Notes: generated by a model from the sequence alone, not told the origin. A stretch of 64,000 nt of DNA from Xiphias gladius (GCF_016859285.1 NC_053420.1:25030045-25094044), one strand, 5' to 3'; numbered from the stretch's first letter, positions 1 to 11,700 are shown. A program made the numbers and translations.

Positions 1-633
1 TCTGTTTAGTTTTAAAAAAAGTGAATGATGTTAATGTGCGTTATAAAAATCGTTGGGTGCAGTATGTTAAATTAGAATTTAGAGTTGCAGAAGAAAACCA
101 GTCTGTTAATTACATTATTTAATAACAACTGCTACACATTTCGCCAGAGTTTTCATTTTACAAGAAGGGGGGGCAAAAAAAAAAAAAAAAAAAAAGTTCA
201 GCTGTCAGTCCATTGAACTTTATGACAGTGCTCCAAGACTAATTTGGAGTTACATTTTTGCGATCAATTAGACATATTTAATACAGACATTTAGCAAAAA
301 AATTAAATGCATGCCTGCTGGCCTGTTCAAAATTACACATTCCACATTGCACGCTTCTAAATTAACTACCGTTGAATAAATTTGTTTTTAGTGCACAGCT
401 GCTGGATTAAAAATAAATTGCTCTCCCATTTCATATAAAGGGTCCAAAGTGATGGAGGAAAAAAAACAACAAAAAAACAAAAAAACAAAAACAAAAACCT
501 AAACAAAAAAAAAAAAATCTCTGCTTCAAGTCCTTCAAAAAAGGGGGAAAATAGGGAGGTACTTTTTTAAATTAGTAGAAAACTACTCTATTATTTACAG
601 AAAAGGGTAACAAAAAGACAAACAGAAAAGCCT
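1..633 (-). other. lsm14b: lsm14b 3' UTR and downstream sequence
   Basis: AT-rich sequence downstream of the lsm14b stop codon. No canonical AATAAA is present on the minus strand. Two ATTAAA variants (minus strand, at 277-282 and 118-123) are possible cleavage signals. A pure A run at 175-195 (T on the transcript strand) and A/C-rich low-complexity sequence at about 459-518 lie here. The real transcript end may be outside the window. Confidence 0.55.
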
Positions 634-2847
634 TCACACCCTCCCACTACCAACTTTCGGGAGGGGTCGCTGCTCAGCGGTGCTCTGCCCTCTGTGTCCT
701 TGGCCTCTGAATCCTCTGCCTCTCAAGAAGCGACCGGGAACTCCAAATGTTTCCATGTTCAACTTTTTCTCCTCTGCCCACGTGGTTCTCCTGAGGAGGC
801 ACAAAAATAAATAAATGAATGAATCAATAAAACTGCAGAGTAAGGCAAACTCCTGAGGTAAGACAGAGACAAATAGCAGAGGTTGTGCAATCACCGGGGC
901 TTAAGGTCTGATGAGATGTTGTCAAAGAAGCATTTCGCTTTGTCGTAGTACTTATCGCTGAGAGTTTCCTCCTCCTCCATACCCTGACTGTCTGGGACCT
1001 TTGCAGAATCCACCTTTTCAACTGCAGGAATTCACAAAAGAAAGAAGGTAAATTTATGTACCCCTAAACATTTTTTTACATTACGTCTGCTAAAACTGAA
1101 GTGACTGACATGCTCTGAGGGGAGAAAAAAAAAACAAAAAAAACAACAAAAAAAAAAAAAAAACACCCAAACACATACCTACAATCTCCTTTGTAAGATC
1201 ATCTTTAAACTGAGCGTTTGCAGTTTCAAAATCAAAATCTGACTCAAACTGCAAACTTGTAGCCTTTGGGTTTTTCACGAGGAGTTGGCCTCTGCTTCGG
1301 TTCCTTGACCTGCGACTGCCTGCACATGACCACCGGAAAAAGTTCAGACAAATACAACACATTACTGTAAAACTGGTTTCATACCTTTTTTACGTTTGTA
1401 ACCTCTCTTAAAAGACAGGCGAGCAATATTTGTTTACTTTGGGAAAAAAAAAAAAAATTCCAGTACTTTTGCTTTCCTCAGATGTTTCTTGACATAACCA
1501 GACGAGACAAAACCAAACAAATACTGCTACTCTGTCTGTAAGGATTAGCTCATAATGTGCATTTTTCATTTTGATACCTTGTTTTTGCCTTTGCTTCTGG
1601 TTCTCAGTACTTTGGCTTTGAATCTTAGTTGCAGTTGGCTGAGATGGTGCCAGACCTAAACATGAATAAATAAATAAAAGAAAAAGTATAAAAAGGTTTT
1701 TCTTATTTCACTTGGATTAAAAAAAGGAATGCAAGAAATTCAAGATGATGGATGTTAAGAGCCACTGTTAAGTCTGCTTACTGGAGGGTACATTCTCCTT
1801 CTGAAGATGGGAACCATCTCGGCCAGAGCGTTGGGGTGGGCGAACAGGCTGTCTGCTCTGTGGCTGGGTTGAGGTCTTTCCCCTTTTCTGGGCAGCACTG
1901 GCCATTGGCATGGTCTGGACAGCCTGCTCGACCATGGGGGCTCTTCTGGCTGGGATGCCATGAAATCCCGGTACTGGGAGCAAAGGGACAAAAATGGTGT
2001 GGCTTGATCAACTGCAGATACACGAGAGAAAAAACAGCCAGACATCTCGTAGTGTGGGCAGAAAGCCCGGGAATATCGTCACAGATGTCTGATGTGTCCA
2101 AGATGTCATTAACTGTACCTAGACCCAGTGCTGCACTGTACTGCTGGTTGAGTAGAGAAGTGGCGGCCAGCTGGTTGTAGGTGGGCATCATGTCCCTGTA
2201 TGGACTCCATCGTGGGTGATACGCAGCAGAGGCGCTGCCAATGCATGACTAAAAATCAGAAAAAATTGGGAAAAAGGAACTGGGTTCATCATTTGTGAAT
2301 ATTGTGACTTTATCTATGACAAATACATCTACAAAGTGGAAAGACAGTCAGACAAATCTCCCTGAGCCACACACACCTGCACAATAGCAGGGTCACGGGG
2401 CAGTCCATGGTGTGGTTTTGGTGGTTCGGACACAGTGATATCCTTGATGTCACTTCCTCTGAAAATGATGTATTCATAAATTTCATCCTTCGGTGGCACC
2501 GGCCTATCAGTGTGTCGGTCCTCTGTCCCATAGGACTTGACTGTTGTAAAAGATAAATACAAAGTGTGATTTTGTTCGGTCCAGCGTTCGGCATCCAGCA
2601 TTCCCAATTTAACATAGAAATAAATGTCAAACAGGGGGCAGGAGAAAGACAAAAAATAAATACAAACAAACAACAAAAAAGCCACAAATGTGGCCTACAT
2701 ACTGCAAAGTATCAGCCTACCTTTGGCTAAAGCAACCGTGGACCTATCTGTGTCCACAGAGGACAATATTCCCTCGTATCGGATCTGCGCCTTGGATATC
2801 AAACTGATTTTACTGCCGATGTAAGGGGTCCCTGCTCCGGCACTCAT
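634..2847 (-). CDS. lsm14b: LSM14B, RNA-associated Sm-like protein (RAP55B), complete, 8 coding exons
   Basis: Coding exons, in transcript order on the minus strand: 2847-2721, 2540-2377, 2248-2119, 1973-1782, 1655-1578, 1319-1179, 1021-895, 790-634. All introns are GT-AG, and together they give 371 codons plus stop, close to the roughly 385 residues of human LSM14B. Residues about 3-80 form the LSm domain ([20 protein letters not shown], then [16 protein letters not shown]). MVEQAVQT lies near residue 155, a DFDF motif near 258-261, the FFD box ([13 protein letters not shown]) at 302-314, the TFG box ([14 protein letters not shown]) at 321-336, and an RG-rich C-terminal tail follows. Family knowledge: LSM14 proteins bind DDX6 and 4E-T in P-bodies and repress mRNA translation. 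The start is the only ATG before the LSm domain. Oddity: the stretch after FETANAQF passes straight to KDD, without about 15 residues that vertebrate homologues carry. Synteny with taf4 and cdh4 favours LSM14B over LSM14A. Confidence 0.95.
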
Positions 2848-3260
2848 GTCTGCGGTGAGAATGTCTTCGAACTGACGAGGAGCGGCCGAGGAGAAAAAAA
2901 AAAAAAGTCCCAGCGCATTAAAGCACGGCACACATTAAGGCATAGACTCCCCAGCAACGTGCATAATTAGCCGACACCTGCGCGCTTTATAAGCCTGGCC
3001 GTGACGCCGCGCTCGGCCTCGGGGCCACCTGCTCGCCGAATAGGGTTAGTTTCTTTAGGCGGCCGGCGCACACCGCGGTGGGAACGACGGCAGACCCGTG
3101 GACTCTGGGGCCTGGGTAACACTGGACCACGGACACAGACGCTCGGGCCGGGCGGGCTTGCGGCAGCAAACCGGCCCGGTTGGTGAAAGCCGCAGCGGAG
3201 GGGTCATGGGAAAATGGACCCCTAAATACTCTAATACACTCATTGCCGATACATGCAATT
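2848..3260 (-). promoter_or_regulatory. lsm14b 5' UTR, promoter and CpG-rich region
   Basis: Immediately upstream of the lsm14b ATG, base composition changes from AT-rich to CpG-dense at roughly 2940-3220, with many CG dinucleotides and no TATA box. This is typical of a housekeeping promoter. The exact start site cannot be read from sequence. A short A run at 2894-2906 probably lies in the 5' UTR. Confidence 0.6.
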
Positions 3261-3333
3261 GCATATTTTGTTAACTTTTTGCTTTCGTGAACATAAAAAA
3301 CAGAATTAAACGGCAACAAACAAAATTAAGCGG

Positions 3334-4485
3334 CAATTGTGACATGGGAAAAAAAGTTTGGGCGCCCTACCACTTGTGAAACACTAAGCTTCAACTCCTT
3401 AGGCCGTCACTGGAAACATCAAGAAAATATGGAATTTGCTCAGTGATGCCCATACTCTTGCATATAACTTTATATGAAAAGTGTATACAAGTAAAGTACT
3501 TTATTCTGTAGTAGTTTGGGGGTTTTGTAAGGCAGGTCATTGTCATTAGGAATTGTCAGCTGTTGATAGATTGTCTGACTCTTCAAAGCTTGTGGTAACA
3601 CTCAACAACCATCAGCAGCTGACCGAGGATCTGACAATGAAGTTAACTGATGCCTACAAAGCAGGGGAAGGCTGTTAAAAGATATCAAAGTCCCCCCAGC
3701 TTGAAATTTCATCAACAAATGGCAGGTAAGGGAAACGGTGGAAGTCAAGACAAGGCCAAGGAAGGCCAGGAAAACTTTTGGAAAAAAACTGCATGTCTGC
3801 TGGGCAGAAAGGCAGTGGAAAACCCCTGAATGACCGCAAAGGAGCTGCAGGAAGGTTCAAAGCAACATCCGGATAAGCCCGAGTCATTTTTGAAACAAGT
3901 TCTATGGACAGATTAAGCTCTTTGGCCACAGTCATGATTGTGGCCACAGCCGCAGCATTTGATGAAAAGAACCCCTTGCCAACTGTAAAACATGGGGGTG
4001 GAAATATACTGCTTTCGTGGTGCGCGGCAGCCAGGGGCACAAGAAACACTACACAGATACAGGAAAGAATAGATTCCACCAAATATCAGCAAATTCTGGA
4101 TACAAACGTCATGCAGTCAGTTGAGAAATTGAAACCAAAAAGAGACTGGTTTCCATAACAGGACAACAATCCAAAGCCGACCTCAAATTCCACCATTAAC
4201 TACTTCAAGAGACACAAGCTGAAGGTTTTGGAGTGGCCGTCACAGTCCCCTGACCTGAATGTTAATGAAAATCTGTTGGTACATCTTAAACATGCAAGAC
4301 AAAAAGTCCAGTTTATTACTTTTGGTTTTGTTTTCTATTTCTGGAGTTCATGAAATAAAAAGTAAAAGTGCATGAACATTTGAAAAGAAAGCTCTTTTTC
4401 AGTTTGCTGCAGGGGTTGTATTTATTTTTCACTTGAAAAATAAAAAAAATTAAGCCAAACTTTTGCATACAACTGTATATGAAAA
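3334..4485 (+). mobile_element. Decayed Tc1/mariner-like transposon
   Basis: Translation in shifting plus-strand frames gives Tc1 transposase landmarks: VKHGGGN near 3985, YQQILD..VMQSV near 4085, QDNNPK near 4160, and QSPDLN..EN near 4240. These include the regions of the second D and the E of the DD34E catalytic triad. Stops and frameshifts interrupt the frame throughout, and the N-terminal DNA-binding half is barely recognisable. The left end (aaagtttgggcgccc near 3352) and the right end (gccaaacttttgcatacaac near 4454) are imperfect inverted repeats of a type common in fish Tc1 elements. This copy is dead. Only partial frames can be seen and no intact protein is encoded. Confidence 0.8.
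3452..3527 (+). repeat. Direct repeat, left copy
   Basis: A block of about 75 bases containing cttgcatataacttta and then agtaaagtacttta and ctgtagtagtt recurs in the same orientation at 4460-4535. The second copy is the Tc1 right end plus its outside flank, so this first copy lies inside the element's span. It suggests an internal duplication, or a small element nested beside a larger one. Confidence 0.75.
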
Positions 4486-4535
4486 ATGTAACCAGTAAAG
4501 TACTTTATACTGTAGTAGTTATGGGGTTTTTAGTA
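4460..4535 (+). repeat. Direct repeat, right copy, including the Tc1 right end
   Basis: It matches 3452-3527 at most positions (ttgcatacaactgtatatga, agtaaagtactttatactgt). The first part is the terminal inverted repeat of the decayed Tc1 element. The remainder lies outside the element, so the duplication includes flanking DNA. Confidence 0.75.
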
Positions 4536-4557
4536 TTTTGTTATGCATTAGCCGGCG

Positions 4558-4797
4558 CACCTCTATGGACTGTAAATTTGAAAAGAAGAAAAAAAAAACA
4601 AAAAAACATTGCAGGTTTTACTTTCCTTTATGTGTTAAAATATAGATCCAAATGTAATTTATTAAAAACTTAGAGATGTACAGTCCATATAGGAGCTGTA
4701 GCGTCTATGCTGTCAGGACAGAAAATTTGTAATTTGAATAAATGACATACGGTATTTCTGGATTTATATTTCAACACATAAATTACAGTAAAAGAAA
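4558..4797. repeat. Two interlocked inverted repeats (possible foldback or MITE-like element)
   Basis: tatggactgta at 4564-4574 is the reverse complement of tacagtccata at 4679-4689. Separately, the segment at about 4617-4651 (containing tttatgtgttaaaatata) is the imperfect reverse complement of about 4759-4793. The arms run A1-A2-B1-B2, so the two inverted repeats overlap and are not nested. No transposase is encoded. It may be two small elements inserted into each other. Confidence 0.6.
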
Positions 4798-5189
4798 ACA
4801 CACTTTTTGCGTTCGCTTTTTGCACTATTCTAAAAGTCAGTACACGGAGGAGTTTAACCACACTCAATCCCATGACTGGCTGACAGCACAGTACAATATT
4901 TCCTCTCTAAGAGGTGGGTGGGGCGCCCTCAAACGCCTCTTTACAACAGCAACTTCACTTGCTGGCCAAAACAGTGCAGCCATCTTGCACGGCGCAGCGA
5001 GAGTGACTAAACTCTGAAATCTGGTTTGTTAGCTTGTTGTAAACCTCGTTATTATTCTACTAAAAGTCACTTGGTACGATTCTGAGATTGGATGCCTATC
5101 GGGACAACGTAAACACACCGGCGCCGGTGTGGCATTTGATGAAAACAGTTCGTCCCCGGTACGATGTTGTTCCGTCTCACGCATCCCCT

Positions 5190-5346
5190 GGAATGACAGC
5201 TGCAGCCATTGGTACCGCCTTTTAGAATGCGGAACAGCCAATCACGGCTCGCCGAGGGCCCCCGCACGGAGACGTTTGGTTGTTGTGCGCACGCGCACGT
5301 CAGTTGGTAAGTACCTCACTTCTCACAAGCTCGCAGGAGTGTGAAG
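5190..5346 (+). promoter_or_regulatory. taf4 core promoter: CCAAT boxes and NRF1 site
   Basis: CCAATCA lies at 5238-5244, and a reverse CCAAT (attgg) at 5208-5212. A perfect NRF1-type site TGCGCACGCGCA lies at 5286-5297. A YY1-like AAGATGGCGG overlaps the ATG at 5347. The region is CpG-rich from about 5080 and has no TATA box. The arrangement is typical of a broadly expressed TATA-less promoter firing rightwards into taf4. The true start site is not known. Confidence 0.7.
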
Positions 5347-5538
5347 ATGGCGGTTCGCCCAGGCCCGCTGGATGAGCCGTTCTTACACACAGAGGTGAAT
5401 AAAGGGGTAGTTTGTCATCCTGTCCGGTCTGTAGAGTCACAGCTATCGGTCTTGTGTCACAGCAACCACTGGGTTAGGCACGAAGCAGCCGGTAATTACA
5501 TGGCTACAGTTCCAGGACAAGGGGGCAGCGCGAGCTAA
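5347..5538 (+). pseudogene. Remnant of the ancestral TAF4 N-terminus, now a separate upstream frame
   Basis: A 63-codon frame starts with ATG in a strong context (A at -3, G at +4) and ends at TAA 5536-5538. Without gaps, its first 33 residues share roughly half their positions with the conserved start of vertebrate TAF4 as I remember it: M-A, LDE, F, EV, VV and the S-ESQL block. It is out of continuity with the main frame, which has its own in-frame stop TAG at 5750-5752. Possibilities: a decayed N-terminal segment now acting as an upstream ORF; a still-used first exon spliced through a donor after 5394 (GAG|gtgaat) or after 5577 (CAG|gtacgc) to an acceptor at 5750-5752; or a sequencing or assembly frameshift near the G run at 5521-5525. 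Confidence 0.6.
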
Positions 5539-5773
5539 TGTCCAGCTGAGACTTGGCCAAGACGATTGCTAAAGCAGGTACGCTGTAACTACTTATGTTG
5601 TTTTCCTCTGTGTCTCGAAGAGAGTGTACACGAAAAGCAGGCGCCGGAGCTGACAGAGAAAATCGGTAGATGTGTCAGAGTCTCGCCCCATCACATTCAA
5701 GATTGTTTGTGCTCCTTCCAAACAAGTTGAGGTGCAGGGGGTCTCATCATAGCGAGGTCCCCATGGTTCAACT

Positions 5774-8700
5774 ATGGACGCATCGACGGCCAGCACGGAC
5801 TCCACCACGGGACACGACCCCGGCAAAAAACTTGCTGTTAGTGGCGGTGCAACGTCTCTCCCTAATCACCAGGGGAAAGTAAGCTCATACTCAGTGCAGA
5901 CTTTCAATGGGAGCCAAACTATGAACTCTCACAATTCAGGAAGCGCTGCCCCTCTCGGGGGGACGACAGTGGCAAGTGGCGCTGGTAACGGCAGCGGTCC
6001 TACGGTATCTGTCGCAGCTGTCAACAGTGGACCAGTGTTGTCTAAAGGGCTGGCCAGTGCGATAACGCCCCCCACGTCAAACAGTGTAATTCAGACGCCT
6101 CTCGTGAACTCCCCGAGTGTTGTCGCTTCATCTCCGCCTGTGAGCCAGGCAACAGGACCCACTGTGACACTCGTCAGGCCGCCTATGCAAACCGCGGGGT
6201 CCGGCGCAACTTTGAATGGGAACAATAATGCGAGTGCTGCTGTGGTTGCCAGTACAGCAGGGCAGTCAGGTATCGGCATACAAACTCCGCTTGTAAACAA
6301 CGGCCAGCCGTCCAGCTCGGTGTCTGTGAGCGGAAGGTCGCACATTATCAAGGCAGAGCCGCCTGCAACTATAATGCAGTCAGCACCGCAGCCGGCTGTC
6401 ACTCCTGGCGCCGTCAGCGCTCCCCGGACGCCGGCGACGGTAGCTGCCGGTCCGGGCGGGATCCGAGCGCTGACGCCTCAGATGTTGGTCCCAAGGCTCC
6501 CCCAGAGCTCCCCAGGACAGCCCAGTATACATAACATCCAGCTCCACCCGGGTGAGTGAAGTCAGACCTTTTTATTGTATGTGCACAGGCATTTATTTCC
6601 ACACTTGTCTGGTTTATAAAATTGGATCAATTTTCATTTGCCTCTTGATCCATGATCGCAAAATTAAACAGTGCATGATTACATTCCTTCTGAATTTTGT
6701 TCATCCAGTAAAACAAACAAACAAACAAACAAACAAAAATAGCAAGTGTGTGTCCCTGTAGACTCACTATGAGTAGCACACTCATAACGCTGAACCACTG
6801 ATCTGGTGTGATTTATGGTGACTACTATGCGAGATTTACAACAAGTATTGATCATGTTTACTCTGCATGGTGGTTCAGCTACGTGCTGTTGCATTAAGTT
6901 AGAAGAGCATTGGATTTGACACTGCTTCTACCCAGCAAATGCATGTGTTGATATAATTATATTTAAGTTTTCTCTCTTGTTATATGGACACAGTATATTC
7001 AAGTTGTTTCATGTATTTTCTGAATTGGTTCAGGGATGGTGCTTGTACGCAGTGAGAGTGGACAGCTGCTGATGATTCCTCAGCAGGCGCTTGCCCAGAT
7101 GCAGGCCCAGGCGCAGGGAGGCATGGCACCTCGGAACGCTACACCAACAAGCGTGCCTCCTGGCCAGGTAAGATCACACAGTCTGCCTAGGAAAAGCTTT
7201 ATATCAGCGGCAATTATGCCGCTTTCCTTCCTGTCTGCAGCTCAGGGAACCGCCTGTTGAGTATAATATTAGATCAATTATAGCTAATTTGTAGGTATAT
7301 GGAAAGTAGTGCTGTTCCATATTATTGTGTTGTCTTATTAGTCACCATTTATGCAAAATTGTAAAAGACATATGGCCATTTTTAAAAAATGATTTTAGAT
7401 GTAAACAGTATGACAGTTTGATGAAAGTGATTGTTGCACATCATGTTTTGCTTTCTGCCTCCTCTCAGGCTCCTGGAAACATCATCAGCAGACAGGTGGC
7501 CCCCAGCACCATCATTCGACAGGGCTGTCCCGCTCCGACGTCAATCACTGCGACCACCACTCTTCACAGACCTCCTATTCTTCAGGTAACCCCATATGTA
7601 TACGGGTGTCAAATAATTTTCGATAATGTTCATTGAGCTTATTGTGTCCATTACTTGCATGAGCTGCGGACTTTCTTACTCTTTACTCCATGTCTGGAGC
7701 ATTATGTCACTAAATACTTTGGCCACAGAATGTTAACATATGTGATTAACGTTTATCGGATTTACACAGACTGCCTCATTAACTGTTTGAAATTGGGTCA
7801 GCACAATAGTATATTATAATACAACATAATATTATCAGTTAATGTGTCACCACAGAAGGATCTTTTGAGTGGATTTTTCCTATGAAAAGGAAACAAACTC
7901 TTTTCAGGGGTGCAAACGTCACCTTTTTTGGAGAAAATCGCCGTTTTGAATCCAAAGTAGGTCATTTGTGTGATTCCTGTAGATTTGATGGACTGGGTTT
8001 AAAAAATGACAGCCATGTGTAATGAAATGAGAACCATGCATTCTGAGATGTCCAAAAAAAGCAAAAAAAAAAAAAAAGCAAAAAAATTTAAATAAATAAA
8101 TAGTCTGGAGCCTCTGTGTTTGACTCGTGCATAGCACCTGAGAAGAGTGGAGACTGAACAGGGTACCGTCTCTGGGAGGTCAGTCTGTGACTGCCTGCAT
8201 GGCAAAGAATCTCTTACAGTAGCGTTATGATAACCTTAATTGCCATACATGACAATATGTCAAGCTTGGGACTGTCAAGTAGCCTGATAAGGTTGAGTTG
8301 TTTTGATTTAGCGAACGCTAGCCATCACTATTTGGATGTAATGTTAAGTGTTTACGCAATTTCCATGCAGTCTTATGTTGGCTAGAGTACTTGTTATTCC
8401 AAATTCCACTTGCATAACTTTACTGACATTACCATTTTGCCGACGATTACAACATAAGTTGAGCTCCTCAGTCAAAGTGCCAATTTAATGTTAACGTAAG
8501 CCCCCAGTGGTTCCGTTTTCTTTATGCTAAGAAAATATTTGCATCTTTTTCACCTTTTTCACCCCTGTCTCATTTTCTAGAAGATGTGTTATTTGGTGCA
8601 GAGTGTGAATAAATGTTTTTTAGCTACCTGGTTTTATTATTGGTAATCCTGAACCTTTTTGCCTGGATCTACTATAGCAGAGTTGAGACCTAGACTTGAA

Positions 8701-11700
8701 GGAATTATACTTATTTGTAAGGAAATATTCTATAAATGCTCTCAGCTACAGCGCTTAGGATATGCTGGACTCTCATGCCATCTGTTAAATACAAAATAGA
8801 TGAGAACGCAAGACTAATGTGGTTTTGTAATTCTAAAAAAAGTAAAGTAAGTGCGCACAGATTTCCAAGGCATGTCATGTAATGAAAACGCTACCTTATA
8901 GTTACATAAATAACTATAGAATAAAGGGAGGGGAAAAAAGTCAGGTCATGATCAATTAACAGCATTTTTGGTGCAAACTATTAACCTTTTTGTGTTCATT
9001 TAAATTTCTCCTTTTAGGTCAATAACAAATTATTACGTGAGTCAAATCCAGAGCAAGTTTCCTTACAAATACAAAATTAGTGTAAACTAATATTTTCTGG
9101 ATAGTTTGTAATAATTTGTTTTTTATGATTGCTTGAAGGAGGTAGTAAAATAAGTGGGTTTGATTGTTGGGCATTTAGACTAATTGCTTAGTGACAACAT
9201 TGTTGAGTTCAGCCCTCTGTCTCTATACAGTACGGTGTACAGGTACGGTGTCCAGCAAGCATGGCATGAAAATGTTCAACCTGATGAAGTTTCATGTCTT
9301 TCATCAAAGCAGGCTTCATGCTGAAAAGTGTCAGCAGCCTTTGCTAGTTGTACATAAAATAGTAAAAAAATTACTTACATGCCACAGGAGCAGCGCCTTT
9401 TTGCTAAATATCTTTGGGGAAAATAAAGACAAGTTCTTTTTTGATGAAGAACACTACAGTGAAATTCAGTACAGGAGAAGCAAACCTGTTTCAGCAGCTA
9501 GGAGTTTGTTTGATGTACCTGAGCAACTTTGAAACAGCTCTGAAACCCCAGAGCTGACTTGACAAGCAGATTTTTAAAACCTTTCAACAACTTAAATAAC
9601 ATGTTATGATGGTGATATCTCTATTCCCAGAGCTCAGCTGGGGCTGCAGTACCAGGAATGACCCCCAGGACCATCAGCCAAACAGCTGGGACCACAGTTA
9701 CCTCAGTAACAGTGAGCAAAGTGAGTTGTGCTTAACCCTAAGGGATCCAATAGAGCTGGGTTTCTGCATTTATTGTAACAATATACTGTAGCGTTTATGA
9801 CACTTAAATTATATTTATGACAAATACAGTATAATAAAAAAAAGCAAAGCATGCTGCGATGTGTAACATGGTTATTCACAAATGAGATATGAATTTTTTC
9901 ATTATCAAAATGTTATGTGTTTCTGGCAGGAGACAATGGAGAATGTGACGAAATGTAAGAACTTCCTTTCTACATTGATAAAACTGACATCCACGGGGAA
10001 GCAATCAACAGAAACGGCAGCCAGTGTGAGAGAGCTGGTCAAGGACCTGCTGGTGAGTGAGCTGCACATTCAAAAGGCACACTGATGATGACACCAACAT
10101 GTCAAATGCCATATTATTTTTCAACTTTTGACAAGGACTTTGACAATTATATAGTGATTTATTTGAAAGAAAAAGGAGAAAAAAGGAAAGAAAAAGTCCT
10201 TGTTACACAACAAACATCATCTGTACCTGCAATTATGACAGCTCTCACTCCCAGCTCGTCATGTTTATGTGTTGTACTAGGAGGGCAAACTGGAAGCTGA
10301 GGAATTCACCAGCAGATTGTACAAAGAGCTCAATTCCTCACCCCAACCCTACCTTGTGCCTTTCCTCAAGGTGAGAAAACGTATGTGCATCTGTCATTAC
10401 CAGTGATGTGCCTTCCAGCAAATATCAGTAGAAGGTGTGGTGTATATATAAATCTAGGACCACAGGAAACAGAATGTCATATTTAAGTGCGTTTCTGTAA
10501 CGTTTGTCCACCTGTTTGTCTTTTGTAGAGAAGCCTCCCAGCCTTGCGGCAGCTCACTCCAGACTCAGCGGCATTCATCCAGCAGAGTCAGCTCCCCCAG
10601 CTGACCTCAGGTCCAGTCTCCTCCACCTCAACCACCCCCAACACGGTGGTCCTGGGCAGCCCTGCCCCTCGCCTCACTGCATCAATCAGCAGGCCCCAGC
10701 TCCAGCCAGGCGTCAGCAAGCCAGGGCAGAGCCCTTCACTGGTAAACTGACTGTTGTGTATCGCCAGTGTCAGCTCAACTCAACTTGAAAACTTTGAGTC
10801 GTATTTATATCAAATATAATGCAACTGATATACTCCCTACCCTGAAACTGCACAATAAATTATGAAGTATACGTGTCGCTGTGGTAATAATGACATAATC
10901 AGCATTTGAAACCTTTTCAGGTACTCCAGCCTCAGCAGCAGAGAGCAATATTGAGACCTCAGGTAACCTTAGCGACGACCCCCATGGTGACTCTCAGGAA
11001 TCAGGCCCCTGGCCGCATCATGCTGGGACAGCAGCAGGTCCAACTTAAAGAGCTGCAACCAGGTGAGGATGTGAATCTAAAATCCCCCTCTCTCTGTGCA
11101 TGCGTGTGTCTTTGTTTGGGTGACCTATAGTAGAAATTGTGCTTTCTGTGTCTCCGCCAGTTCCTGTGAGGCTAGAGGTGCCATCTGTTTCTAAACAAGT
11201 CTCTGCTGCAGCCGTGACTCCAGCTCAGAAGAACACGCTGAAAGAGGGGGGTGGCACTTTCAAGTAAGAACAAAATGACAGAAGTAAGATTAGTTTTACC
11301 ATATAAATTTAGTTTATAGTGATAGATTTCATGCTGTCACATAAAGGGTGATAAAAATCTAATAAATAAATAGCAGTAAATACTTCATACTTTTCAAGTT
11401 TCAATACTACGTGAATCCACAGTATCCTTGTGGATTCATTATCATCACCTAAGTGACTTGGTTTGCCTTACTGCATTTATGTTTACAGGGATGATGACGA
11501 CATCAACGACGTGGCCTCCATGGCTGGGGTAAACTTATCAGAGGAAAGTGCTAATATCCTGGCAACCAATTCTGGACTAGTGGGAGCGGTGACACATTCC
11601 TGTAAGGACGAGGCTTTCCTCTCGTGCACTATGCTCCAGAGGAGAATGCTGGAGATAGGTGAGACACTTTAACATTAACAAAATTATTAACTATACTACA

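Noticed and set aside
1752..2180. 142-codon plus-strand frame across the lsm14b exons
   Set aside because: It is antisense to two verified lsm14b exons and their intron and has no domain.
7168..7260. Possible extension of the second taf4 exon past GGCCAG
   Set aside because: The frame stays open to 7260, but gtaaga at 7168 is a strong donor and the next exon fits TAF4 homologues without the extra sequence.
9191..9532. 113-codon frame in taf4 intron 3
   Set aside because: AT-rich, no conserved motif, no acceptor or donor in the right phase to join taf4 exons.
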